In this document: positions 50,569 to 58,665 of the stretch, in pieces
Position numbering within the stretch: the stretch's first letter is position 1
Layout of the letters: each line of letters opens with the position of its first letter
Assembly (NCBI GenBank): GCA_022793675.1
Contig: JAAWDH010000003.1
Location: forward strand, 31,372-95,371
Length of the DNA stretch: 64,000 bases
Direction of reading: 5' to 3'
Origin: Oscillospiraceae bacterium
GTDB lineage: Bacteria; Bacillota; Clostridia; Oscillospirales; Ruminococcaceae
Translations under genes and position numbers: made by a program
Notes under the pieces: model-generated
The model's input: the letters and a program-made list of their open reading frames with translations, nothing else
What the model was told of the DNA's origin: nothing
Databases searched by the model: none

Positions 50569-51762
50569 TTATTTAGCAGCTTGCAGCACGCTGATTGCCT
50601 TCATCAGCTGGGGGTCGGTATGCTCGTCAAGGCTTGCCAGGTTCTGCTTCTGCTCGGCGGTCAGCGTCACCTCGTAATCCGGCTTAACACCGACGCCTTG
50701 GAAATTGACGCCGCTGTGGGGATTATAGTAGGCTGTCGTCGCGCTGATGGCCGAGCCATCCTCCAACGGGAAGGCGGTCTGGAGCACCCCTTTGCCGTAA
50801 GTAGTCACCCCTACCAGCTCTGCCGCCCGGAAATCACGCAAGTCACAGGCGAACAGCTCGCCGGCGCTGGCGGTGTCGCCGTCAATCAGGCACATCATCG
50901 GCAGGTCAATAAAGTCCGCATCGGAGGTATAAAGCACGGTTGTTTCACGCTTGTGGTTAGTCTGAGAAATCAAGTCGCCCGCCGGCAGCAGATAGTCAAG
51001 GATTTCCGCCACGCTGGAGACAAGCCCGCCTGAATTGCCGCGGACATCGAACACCAGTCCGCTGACGTTCTGGCTGATCAGGTCCTCAACAGCGTATTTG
51101 AAATTACTCGGCGTGGTAGCGTTAAAGCCGCCCAGTTTGACGTAGCCAATCCCGCCGTCCATCACCCGATAGACGACGCCGGAATCCTTGACCCGCTTGC
51201 GGGTAATGTCTACGGTTGTTTCCTCGCCGGCGCGGCGGTAAACTAGGCTGACCACCGTGCCGTCCTCGCCCTGGATTGCCTCCGAAGCGTCGTCATAGCC
51301 CATGGCCAGCACGTCTTTGCCGTCAATCTTAATCAGCAGGTCGTCCTTTTGCAGCCCCGCCGCTTCGGCGGGCGAGCCGCTGCTGACTGCGGTCACCAGC
51401 AGATAGCCGCTGTTGTCAAGCATCGCCGAAACCCCGATGCCAATCAGCTCGCCGGCGTTGCGCTGCTGGTACTGGCGGTACTCCTCCTGGGTCATATAGA
51501 CCGAATAAGGATCGCCTAGCCCCTTTATATAGCCGTCAGCGATGCTGTCCTTCAGCGCTTCCTCGTCAATATCCCCCAGGAAATTGCTGCGCACAAGCTT
51601 ATCGATTTCCGCCAGCTTGCTGTACAGCTCTTCCCGCTCGGTGACATTGGCCATCTTGCTGTTGAAAATATTCAGCGAATAGTACATCGTAATGACAAAA
51701 GAAGCCGCGGCTGCAATCGCCATAAAGCAGATCGCCGCACCTAAGGATATTTTTTTGTTCAT
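50569..51762 (-). CDS. S41-family C-terminal processing protease (CtpA/CtpB-like)
   Basis: A 397-residue exported protease with an N-terminal signal-anchor (about 8-30), a PDZ domain (G-I-G-V-S-A-M-L-D-N; L-L-I-K-I-D-G), and the tail-specific protease core with Ser in D-T-A-S-A-G-E-L and Lys in Y-G-K-G-V-L-Q-T. It trims C-termini of envelope or wall proteins. ATG 51762; AAGGAAG lies 8 bp before. It follows two M23 hydrolase genes, suggesting control of wall hydrolases, as known for other CtpA proteins. Confidence 0.94.
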   Translation of the reverse strand: MNKKISLGAAICFMAIAAAASFVITMYYSLNIFNSKMANVTEREELYSKLAEIDKLVRSNFLGDIDEEALKDSIADGYIKGLGDPYSVYMTQEEYRQYQQRNAGELIGIGVSAMLDNSGYLLVTAVSSGSPAEAAGLQKDDLLIKIDGKDVLAMGYDDASEAIQGEDGTVVSLVYRRAGEETTVDITRKRVKDSGVVYRVMDGGIGYVKLGGFNATTPSNFKYAVEDLISQNVSGLVFDVRGNSGGLVSSVAEILDYLLPAGDLISQTNHKRETTVLYTSDADFIDLPMMCLIDGDTASAGELFACDLRDFRAAELVGVTTYGKGVLQTAFPLEDGSAISATTAYYNPHSGVNFQGVGVKPDYEVTLTAEQKQNLASLDEHTDPQLMKAISVLQAAK

Positions 51763-51780
51763 GTTTTGCACTTCCTTCTA

Positions 51781-53151
51781 TTAGGGGCTGACAAAGCCCA
51801 ACGGGTTCTGGGTCTGGCCGTTGACGCGCACCTCAAAATGCAGGTGGGGGCCGCTGGAATTACCGGTAGAGCCGACTTTGGCGATCAGCTGCCCGCGGGA
51901 CACCGTTTCGCCGGCGCTGACGCATAACGCGCTGGCGTGGGCGTAAAGGGTGGCATAACCGCCGCCGTGGTCAAGGATCACATAGTTGCCGTAGCTGTAG
52001 TGGGTGGCGGCAATCAGCACAGTACCGCTTTCGGCGGCAAGGATATCCGCGCCGTTGATGCCGCCGTCGCTGATGTCGATACCGTAGTGGAAATAGCCGT
52101 CCTGCTGGCCATAGGAGCACCAGATTTTGGAAAATCCCGGAATCGGCCAGGCAAACATCGTGTGCACTTCGTTAACCGGCTCGTCATCGTCAAACCCGTC
52201 GTCCTCGACGGGCGGCAGGCTCTCGCCGCGGGAAGCCGCTTCCTCTTCGGCCTTACGGCGCTCTTCTTCAGCTTTGAGGCGTTCTTCCTCGCGGCGGCGG
52301 CGTTCCTCTTCTTCTTTCTCTTTGCGGATCCGCTCCTGCTCGGCAAACCACGCCTGCATTTCGGCGTCGACCTGGTCAAGCTCTTTGCGCAGGCTGCCGC
52401 GGTCGGCCCTGGCGGCGTCCGCTTCGGCCTGGTAGGCCGCCAGCAGCTCGCGGTTCTTCTCGTAGTCAGCCGACAGCGCCGCCTGGGCGGTGCGCAGCTC
52501 CTCCTGCCGGGCGGAGAGGTCGGCAAGCTGGGCCTCAAGCTCGGCCATATCGGCTTCCAGCTGGGCCTGGGCCGCCTCCAGCGCAGCCTTCTGTTCCTCC
52601 AGCGCCAATTTCTGCTTTTTGAGCTTTGCCACCAACTCTTCGTCGCTGCGGGAAACGGCCTGCATCAACGCAGCGTTGAGGTAAAAGTCGGCAAAACTGT
52701 CGGAAGACAAAAGCATTTGCAGCGAGGTCATTTCCCCAGCCACATAAAGGGCGCGCATCCGCACCTTGAACTGTTCCAGCGTCCCGGCAATTTCAGCTTC
52801 AGCCTCGTCAATCTGCTGGCGGTAGGACGCGATCTGATCCTCTTTGAAGGCGATTTCCTCCCGCTTCAGGGCAATGCTGTCGGAAACGGCAATAATCTGC
52901 TCGCCCATCAGGTCGACCTGCTGCTGGGAAAGGTCCAGCTGCTCCAGCAGCTGGGCGTTATAGGCTTCCTGCTTGTCCACCTGGCCGTCGAGGGCCGCCA
53001 GGTTGCGGTTCGCTTCGTCCAGCTGCTGCTGGAGCGCCTGCTGGCGCTGTTCCATATCGGAAAGGGCGTCGGCGAAAACCGGCGGCGGCCCGCCTGTCGC
53101 CGCAAGTACCGCCGCCAGCATCACTGCCGGCAGACGGAGCCTTTTTTTCAA
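51781..53151 (-). CDS. M23 peptidoglycan hydrolase with long coiled coil (EnvC-like layout), copy 2
   Basis: A 456-residue secreted protein: signal peptide (about 1-27), ~240 residues of coiled coil rich in L-x-Q/E, a low-complexity K/E/R stretch (about 273-302) and a C-terminal LytM/M23 domain. Zinc motifs are intact: H-Y-G-I-D (HxxxD) and H-L-H-F-E (HxH), so it should be an active endopeptidase. Start appears to be TTG 53151 behind AAGGAGG. It is a paralogue of the next gene, sharing the same end K-V-G-S-T-G-N-S-x-G-P-H. Confidence 0.92.
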   Translation of the reverse strand: MKKRLRLPAVMLAAVLAATGGPPPVFADALSDMEQRQQALQQQLDEANRNLAALDGQVDKQEAYNAQLLEQLDLSQQQVDLMGEQIIAVSDSIALKREEIAFKEDQIASYRQQIDEAEAEIAGTLEQFKVRMRALYVAGEMTSLQMLLSSDSFADFYLNAALMQAVSRSDEELVAKLKKQKLALEEQKAALEAAQAQLEADMAELEAQLADLSARQEELRTAQAALSADYEKNRELLAAYQAEADAARADRGSLRKELDQVDAEMQAWFAEQERIRKEKEEEERRRREEERLKAEEERRKAEEEAASRGESLPPVEDDGFDDDEPVNEVHTMFAWPIPGFSKIWCSYGQQDGYFHYGIDISDGGINGADILAAESGTVLIAATHYSYGNYVILDHGGGYATLYAHASALCVSAGETVSRGQLIAKVGSTGNSSGPHLHFEVRVNGQTQNPLGFVSP

Positions 53152-53178
53152 AACCGCCGCCTCCTTTCTGTAGAAACG

Positions 53179-54432
53179 TCAGGGCCTTACATAGTTGCTG
53201 GGGTTTTTGTGCGCGCCTTTGACCCGCACCTCAAAATGCAGGTGCGGCCCGGTCGAATTGCCGGTGGAACCGACTTTGGCAATCGTCTGGCCTTTGCTGA
53301 CCCGCTGCCCAACGCTGACCAGCAGGGAGCTTGCGTGGGCATAAAGGGTGCTGTACCCGCCGCCATGATCAATGATGACATAGTTGCCGTAGCTGTAGTG
53401 GGAGGTGGCCTGGATGACGGTGCCGCTTTCGGCGGCGACGATGTTTGCGCCATAGACCCCCCCGCCGGTAATATCCATGCCGGTGTGGAAGCCGCCCCAG
53501 CGGCTGCCGTAGCCGGAGGAAATGTAGGTGTAGCCCGGCAGCGGCCAGCCAAACTGGCTGTTGGCGCTGCCGCTGCTGCTGGCGTGGGCGGCATACCAGG
53601 CCTGAAGCTCTTTCTCGACGGCCTTTTCCTCTGCAAGGACATCGGCGCGGTTTTTCTCGTACTGTTCCTGCATGGCTTCGTAATTCTGCTGGGCAGTCTT
53701 GCTCTTTTCGTAGGAAACCTGGAGCGCCGACTGGGCGGCTTTGATTTCCTCGCGCTTTAGGATGATGTCCTCTTTATCTTTCTCGATCTGGGCGAGGATA
53801 TCCTCCTGCTGCTGCTTGATTTCGATCAGTTCGGAGCGCTGCTGCTCCTGTTCCCCTTTTTGGCTGCGCAGCCGCTTGACCAGCTGCTCGTCGCTCTGGG
53901 AAACGGCCTTCATCAACTCCATGTTGGTCAGGAAGTCGGCAAAGCTCTCGGCCGAAAACAGCATCTCCAGCGACGAAGTCTCCCCCGCCATGTAAAGGGA
54001 GCGCATCCGCACCTTGAAGATTTCGTAGCTGTGGTCAATTTCCTGCTGCTTTTGCTCAATCTCAGTTTCTTTGTCGGTAATCTCGACTTCTTTCTGGGCG
54101 ATCTCTTCTTCTTTCTGGGCGATGTCCTCGGTCATTACCCCGATCTGCTCATTCATCAGGTTGATGTCCTGCTGGTAAAGGCTGATTTGGCTGGCCAGCT
54201 GCCGCTGGTAAGCCGCCTCGTTGTCCATATCCTTTTCGAGGTCCTTCAGCTGTTTATTGGCGTCTTTCAGCTTCTGCTGGATCTCCTTCTGCCGCTTTTG
54301 GATATCTTGCAGGCTGTCCGCCGCCGATACCGTCGCCGGCGCAGCCCCGCCGCCCGGCGTCCAAAAAGCCGCCGACAGCACAAGCAGCGCTGCCAACAGC
54401 GCCGACGACGCCTTTTTTGCTGACTGTTTCAT
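53179..54432 (-). CDS. M23 peptidoglycan hydrolase with long coiled coil (EnvC-like layout), copy 1
   Basis: A 417-residue secreted protein: signal peptide (about 1-38, ending A-A-P-A-T-V-S-A-A), coiled coil to ~285 and a LytM/M23 domain with H-T-G-M-D (HxxxD) and H-L-H-F-E (HxH). ATG 54432 with GGAGG upstream; a longer reading frame starts inside family-A repeat A9 and should be ignored. With ftsX/ftsE upstream, it is a strong candidate for the hydrolase activated by FtsEX, a role played by EnvC in E. coli and PcsB or CwlO in other Firmicutes. Confidence 0.93.
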   Translation of the reverse strand: MKQSAKKASSALLAALLVLSAAFWTPGGGAAPATVSAADSLQDIQKRQKEIQQKLKDANKQLKDLEKDMDNEAAYQRQLASQISLYQQDINLMNEQIGVMTEDIAQKEEEIAQKEVEITDKETEIEQKQQEIDHSYEIFKVRMRSLYMAGETSSLEMLFSAESFADFLTNMELMKAVSQSDEQLVKRLRSQKGEQEQQRSELIEIKQQQEDILAQIEKDKEDIILKREEIKAAQSALQVSYEKSKTAQQNYEAMQEQYEKNRADVLAEEKAVEKELQAWYAAHASSSGSANSQFGWPLPGYTYISSGYGSRWGGFHTGMDITGGGVYGANIVAAESGTVIQATSHYSYGNYVIIDHGGGYSTLYAHASSLLVSVGQRVSKGQTIAKVGSTGNSTGPHLHFEVRVKGAHKNPSNYVRP

Positions 54433-54446
54433 TTCAAACCTCCTTT

Positions 54447-54622
54447 GGGATACGGGGAGTACGGGGGAGACGAGGGGTACGGGAGTACGGTCGCTTTTGA
54501 AGAAAGCCAAGCTTAGCAGAGCTAAGCTCGCAAAACTTTTAATCGCCAGGGTACGCGTCAGCACAGACTCGCACGCCTACTGCGTCGATGCGCAGAACCA
54601 GAGGATTTATCGACGCAGTAGG
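54447..54622 (+). repeat. Family-A intergenic repeat A9
   Basis: Longest tail seen: several GTACGGGGG-type nonamers (54447-54490), GCTTTTGAAGAAAGC hairpin, AGCTTAGC-aga-GCTAAGCT (54510-54528), then CGCCTACTGCGTCG and a second CGACGCAGTAGG. It lies between ftsX and the first M23 gene, tail towards M23. Confidence 0.85.
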
Positions 54623-54654
54623 ATTTAATGGTGAAACACGCACGTCCCCTGGTG

Positions 54655-54860
54655 AAAAAAGTTTTACTCGATTTTTTTCAAAAAATCGCGGGTCCAGGGC
54701 AGAGCCCTCGGTCGCGGCCCGCAGGCCGCGAAATCCCCTTCCGAAAAAAGGGCAGGAGAGCTCGAGGACCCTCCCAAGGGGTCCTCGTATGGGCCTTTGA
54801 GGCCCATAATACGACAGAACCACTCTTTCACATCTCCGGACAATCCAGTGAATTGTCCGG
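54655..54860 (+). repeat. Family-B multi-hairpin element B3, five or more stems
   Basis: Successive perfect stems: CGATTTTTT/AAAAAATCG; GGGC/GCCC; TCGCGGCC-cgca-GGCCGCGA (54712-54731); CGAGGACCC/GGGTCCTCG (54763-54787); TATGGGCC/GGCCCATA (54788-54808); CCGGACAAT/ATTGTCCGG (54836-54860). The TCGCGGCC stem differs from B1/B2 (TCGCTTGC) in both arms, so pairing is kept. To 55012 only GC-module remnants of family A follow. Confidence 0.85.
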
Positions 54861-55012
54861 GCATAAGGAGTAAAAACGCATCGTTTTTATCTGGAACTAC
54901 CTGCCCATAACCGCGAGAGAACCAACCATACCTATCCGCAGTAGAAATCTGGCTTACTGGGTTTCCGATGTGAACTGTCCGCCGGCACAGCCGGCAGCGA
55001 AATATTAGCAGG

Positions 55013-55918
55013 TTATACCTTTAGGTACCCGCGCATACTGAAAGCGCTGCCGAAGGCCCCGACGGTGACGCCGGAGACTAGGAAACAGCTCAGCAAAATA
55101 GCGGAAAGGTCGGAGAAAGGCACAATGTGGCTGGTGACAATAGCCAGCCAGCTGCTGCTCTCGCGGGAAACCATCCCCGCAAAAAGGTCGTACCCGCCCC
55201 AGGTAATGAAAAAGGCGGTCAGGGCAGCAATCAGCCCCAGGAAAATGCCTTCGACGATGAAAGGAATGCGGATGAAGGTATTGGTTGCGCCGACGTATTT
55301 CATGATACCGATTTCTTTGCGGCGGGTGAAAACAGAAGCGCGGATGGTGTTGGTGATAATAACCATCGAAACGACAACCAGCGCCGCGATAATGCCGCCG
55401 CCGAAGGTGTTGACCATCCGGCGGATGTTGACCAGGGTTTTCGTCAGCTCTGTGGGCGCTTCTACCCGGTCGACATAATCCATCCGCCCAACCGACTGCA
55501 TCAGCGTGTCAAGCTGGTCGGGCGCAGTGATTTTGACCCGGAAGGAATCGGGCAGAAAACTGCTGTCCACGCCGTCCATCAGCCCAGCGTCCCCTTCCAG
55601 GTATTTATCGACGACGGATTTCATCGCATCGTCGCGGGAGATATAGACGATCTCGCCTAAACCGCTCACGCTGCGCAGTTCCTGCTCGAAAACCGCCGGG
55701 TATTCAGCCGGCGCATCCAAATCCAAGAAAACCACCAATTCGTTCTGTTCGCCTATGTATGCGACAATGTTGTCGACATTTATCGAAAACAGCACTGCCA
55801 GCCCGACAATCAGCAGGCAGGCTACCAGCGTCCCTACTGAAGCCACGGTCATCATCCGATTGCTCCAAAGGTTCTTTATGCCATTTTTTACCAGGTACCG
55901 AAAACTGCTTGCTCTCAT
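55013..55918 (-). CDS. ftsX: Cell division ABC transporter permease FtsX
   Basis: A 301-residue membrane protein with a first helix at ~22-45, a large outside loop (about 50-165) that contacts wall hydrolases, and three helices at the end. Motif R-K-E-I-G-I-M-K-Y-V-G-A-T after helix 2 is the FtsX/MacB coupling signature. ATG 55918 with TTGGAGCG upstream; earlier in-frame codons overlap ftsE. With FtsE it transmits ATP hydrolysis across the membrane to the adjacent M23 hydrolases. Confidence 0.95.
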   Translation of the reverse strand: MRASSFRYLVKNGIKNLWSNRMMTVASVGTLVACLLIVGLAVLFSINVDNIVAYIGEQNELVVFLDLDAPAEYPAVFEQELRSVSGLGEIVYISRDDAMKSVVDKYLEGDAGLMDGVDSSFLPDSFRVKITAPDQLDTLMQSVGRMDYVDRVEAPTELTKTLVNIRRMVNTFGGGIIAALVVVSMVIITNTIRASVFTRRKEIGIMKYVGATNTFIRIPFIVEGIFLGLIAALTAFFITWGGYDLFAGMVSRESSSWLAIVTSHIVPFSDLSAILLSCFLVSGVTVGAFGSAFSMRGYLKV

Positions 55919-55937
55919 AATACGCTCCAACCCGCCG

Positions 55938-56633
55938 TCAGCGGCTTTCCTCGTCTTTGCTGCCGACGATATAATCGTCAAAAACAATGTTGCCCTGTTC
56001 GATGTTGACTGTCCGACCGCCGAAATACTTGACCATTTCGTGCTCGTGGGTGACCATCAGCAGGGTGGTTTTATGCTCCCGGTTGATCCGCTGGAGCAGC
56101 TCGACAATCTCGTAAGAGAATTCGGGGTCGATGTTACCGGTAGGTTCGTCGGCAATAATCAGCGGCGGGTCGTTGACCAGCGCCCGCGCCAGCGCCACGC
56201 GCTGCTGCTCGCCGCCAGAAAGCTCGTAAGGATGCTGACGGGCCTTATGCTTGAGGTTCATCAGCTCGAGCATTTCTGGTACCCGGCGCCTGATTTCCTT
56301 GACCGGCCGATCAGTGACGCGCAGGCTGAAGGCCACGTTTTCGTAAACGGTCATATCGGGGATCAGCCGGAAGTCCTGGAACACGACGCCGATGCTGCGG
56401 CGGAATTTGGGGACTTGGCTAGGCTTTAGACGGTTGAGGTCAAAACCGTTGACAATCACCTGCCCAGAGGTTGCCAGCGTCTCCCGCAGCAGCAGTTTCA
56501 AAATCGAGGACTTGCCCGCGCCCGACGAACCGACAATGAAGGCAAACTCCCCGTTATTGATCCGCAGGTTGATGTCGTGGAGCGCCTCAGTCCCGTTTCC
56601 GTACTGGAAGGAAACGTCAATCAAATCTATCAT
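55938..56633 (-). CDS. ftsE: Cell division ATPase FtsE
   Basis: A 231-residue ABC ATPase: Walker A GSSGAGKS (about 35-42), Q-loop V-F-Q-D-F-R-L, signature LSGGEQQR, Walker B LIIADEPTGNID and H-loop T-H-E-H-E-M. The sequence F-Q-Y-G-N-G-T-E-A-L is typical of FtsE. 20-bp gap to ftsX. First gene of ftsE-ftsX-M23-M23-ctpA. Confidence 0.96.
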   Translation of the reverse strand: MIDLIDVSFQYGNGTEALHDINLRINNGEFAFIVGSSGAGKSSILKLLLRETLATSGQVIVNGFDLNRLKPSQVPKFRRSIGVVFQDFRLIPDMTVYENVAFSLRVTDRPVKEIRRRVPEMLELMNLKHKARQHPYELSGGEQQRVALARALVNDPPLIIADEPTGNIDPEFSYEIVELLQRINREHKTTLLMVTHEHEMVKYFGGRTVNIEQGNIVFDDYIVGSKDEESR

Positions 56634-56733
56634 CTACTCATGCCTCTTTTTCGTGAAGCCGCGACGTAAACCACAGCTTCGCGATATCTGTGATGTATAA
56701 CCGCGCACCTACCGCGCAGAGCCTTTCAAGGAA

Positions 56734-56766
56734 GACTCGCATTTCCCCGGCGGGCAAATGCGAGTC
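56734..56766 (-). terminator. Hairpin after the CdaR-like gene
   Basis: Minus strand GACTCGCATTTGCCC-gcc-GGGGAAATGCGAGTC, a 15-bp stem with one G-U pair, 24 bp after the stop. No T-run follows, but position and strength fit a transcript end. It shares the CGCAT...CCC-GGG...ATGCG design with the hairpin at 43242. Confidence 0.55.
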
Positions 56767-56789
56767 TAAAAACGGGCCGCGCCCGCTTA

Positions 56790-57878
56790 TCAGAATTTCA
56801 TCGGGTTGGAAGTCAGGTATTTCTTGACCATCAGTGCAATCTTGAAGATGATGGCGTGGTCAAATTCCCGCAAATCCAGGCCGGTAAGCTTTTTGATCTT
56901 CTCAAGCCGGTAAACCAGCGTATTGCGGTGGACAAAAAGCTTCCTTGACGTTTCGGAAACGTTCAGGTTGTTCTCGAAGAAGCGCTGGATCGTAAAGAGC
57001 GTCTCGTGGTCAAGCGATTCAATCGAACCGGTCTTGAAGACCTCGCGAAGGAAGGTTTCGCAAAGCGTCGTGGGCAGCTGGTAGATCAGCCGGGCGATGC
57101 CTAAGTTATCGTAACTGACGATGGACTGGTCGGTATCGAACACCTTCCCCACCTCCAGCGCAATCTGCGCCTCTTTGAAGGAACGTGCCAGATCTTTCAC
57201 GCCGACGACGCTGGTGCCGATGCCAACGACCGCTTTGGTGTAGAACTCCGAGCTTAAAGTATCGACAATAGAACGGGCAAGCTTCTCCAAGTCCCTGGAA
57301 TCAATGCCAGCCTTAATCTCCTTCACCAGCACGATATCGTTTTCGCTGATGTTGAAGACGAAGTCCTTCTGCTTGTCCGGGAAAAGGTTCTGGATGACCT
57401 CGTAAGCTGAAACGTCGTTGGTGGATACCACCCGCACCAGCAGCGCCACCCGGCTGACGTCGGTGTTGAAGTGCAGCTCGCGGGCTTTGATGAAAATGTC
57501 GCCAGGCAGGATATTATCCAACACCACGTTTTTGATAAAGTTGTTGCGGTCATATTTCTCGTCATAATACTGTTTGATACTGGAAAGCGAAATGGCCAGT
57601 ACCTGAGCATAACGGGACGCAGTTTCGTCAGTCCCCTCGACAAACACTGCATAATCCGCCTTGATATGCGGGCCAAAAGGTTTGTAGGTATATCCGTCGC
57701 GGACAAACGAATCATGAGAATCGCCGAATTCCACGTGGGAATAGTAATCGCTTGTGCTCCCGATTTTGGAGAGGTCGCTGCAGGCGATGATGGAAGCGCC
57801 TTCATCAATGACACCGATCACGCGGTCGATGGCATCCCGCATTTGATGAACGACACCCTGGAAAAGCCGGTTTGACAT
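56790..57878 (-). CDS. CdaR/PucR-family transcriptional regulator
   Basis: A 362-residue cytoplasmic regulator with an N-terminal putative sugar-diacid-type sensor (about 1-130), a GGDEF-like CdaR middle domain and a C-terminal PucR helix-turn-helix: L-N-V-S-E-T-S-R-K-L-F-V-H-R-N-T-L-V-Y-R-L-E-K-I (about 310-335). Relatives control sugar-acid or purine use, but many in Clostridia are unassigned. AAAGGGG precedes ATG. It precedes ftsEX by ~160 bp on the same strand, with a hairpin between, so co-regulation is uncertain. Confidence 0.88.
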   Translation of the reverse strand: MSNRLFQGVVHQMRDAIDRVIGVIDEGASIIACSDLSKIGSTSDYYSHVEFGDSHDSFVRDGYTYKPFGPHIKADYAVFVEGTDETASRYAQVLAISLSSIKQYYDEKYDRNNFIKNVVLDNILPGDIFIKARELHFNTDVSRVALLVRVVSTNDVSAYEVIQNLFPDKQKDFVFNISENDIVLVKEIKAGIDSRDLEKLARSIVDTLSSEFYTKAVVGIGTSVVGVKDLARSFKEAQIALEVGKVFDTDQSIVSYDNLGIARLIYQLPTTLCETFLREVFKTGSIESLDHETLFTIQRFFENNLNVSETSRKLFVHRNTLVYRLEKIKKLTGLDLREFDHAIIFKIALMVKKYLTSNPMKF

Positions 57879-58158
57879 AATTTTTACCCCTTTATCTCAG
57901 CTTTGCAGCGCCGCAGGTCGCGGCAGTCTTGCTGCTTCACCTTTTTATACACTATATATGATAACGCTTTTCAGCAAAAAAAGCAAGAAAATAAACGAAT
58001 TTCCCTGAAAATTTTTTTTGTTTGCTCCCCTGCCCAGCAAAAGAATTACAAACAGGTTACAAAGAATTACAAATCTCTTTGATTATTGTAACACATTTGC
58101 CCGCGCGAGTTGTTAATTGCCTATGAATTTTATAGCCAGAACTGTATAAACGCTTTAG
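57879..58158. other. AT-rich upstream region of the CdaR-like gene
   Basis: No gene visible. Contains runs such as TTTTTTTTG (near 58013) and minus-strand ATATATAGTG (near 57948-57957) that may include the regulator's promoter; I cannot pick a convincing -35/-10 pair. Confidence 0.35.
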
Positions 58159-58280
58159 GGTTACGAGGAGTACGGGGGTACAGTCGCTTTTGAAGAAAGC
58201 CAAGCTTAGCAGGGCTAAGCTCGCAAAACTTTTAATCGCCCGGGTGCACGTCAGCACAGATAAACCCGCCTACTGCGTCG
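58159..58280 (+). repeat. Family-A intergenic repeat A10
   Basis: GGTTACGAGGAGTACGGGGG tail, GCTTTTGAAGAAAGC hairpin, AGCTTAGC-agg-GCTAAGCT (58203-58221), TTTTAATCGCCCGGG and CCGCCTACTGCGTCG. Nearly identical to A7 and A9. Confidence 0.88.
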
Positions 58281-58439
58281 AAAACGGATTCCTGTTCCAC
58301 TTTAAGCAACCGCCTTCCCCCACCAGCAGGGCTGTACAAACGCCATGGGGGTTTCTGGAAGAGCATTACCCCGCTCTCCGAAGCTGGGCCTAGGGGAACG
58401 TGTCTTCACTTCCGCAGCAGAACAGATGCGGCTGCACAC

Positions 58440-58538
58440 TGCTAAACTGGATTCACGTTGGGCGGGTAGGGGGGTCCAGGGGGGAACGCCCGGCGCGCTT
58501 TTTTGCCTACTTTGTTGTCGCGTGACAACAAAGTAGGC
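58440..58538 (+). repeat. GC block with perfect 15-bp palindrome
   Basis: GGGGGGTCCAGGGGGGAACG leads into GCCTACTTTGTTGTC-gcgt-GACAACAAAGTAGGC (58505-58538), perfect 15-bp arms. It looks like an intergenic structured element distinct from families A and B; single copy in this window. No gene is evident from 58281 to 58621. Confidence 0.65.
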
Positions 58539-58621
58539 CGTCATATCGGGGCGGAACCCGATTTTAATGAAGGAGCGGCCGCAGCCGCTCCATCCTTATT
58601 TATTCTAATAAAAAAACAAAC

Positions 58622-58654
58622 AAAAAGCGCCTGCGCATCTGCGCAAGCACTTTC
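58622..58654 (-). terminator. Intrinsic terminator of the 3D-domain gene
   Basis: Minus strand AAAGTGC-t-TGCGCA-ga-TGCGCA-g-GCGCTTTTTG: stem with one mismatch and T5, 11 bp after the stop codon. Confidence 0.85.
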
Positions 58655-58665
58655 TGAACTATTTT

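Noticed and set aside
51937..53760. 607-codon open frame on the plus strand
   Set aside because: It is fully antisense to the two M23 genes; its length reflects GC-rich coiled-coil coding on the other strand and it has no ribosome site or family match.
46801..58257. Recurring small peptides of the form L-A-I-K-S-F-A-S-L-A-L-L-S-L-A-F-F-K-S-D at about 46.9, 54.5 and 58.2 kb
   Set aside because: They are translations of family-A repeats (A7, A9, A10) with no ribosome site; similarity reflects DNA repetition, not a protein family.
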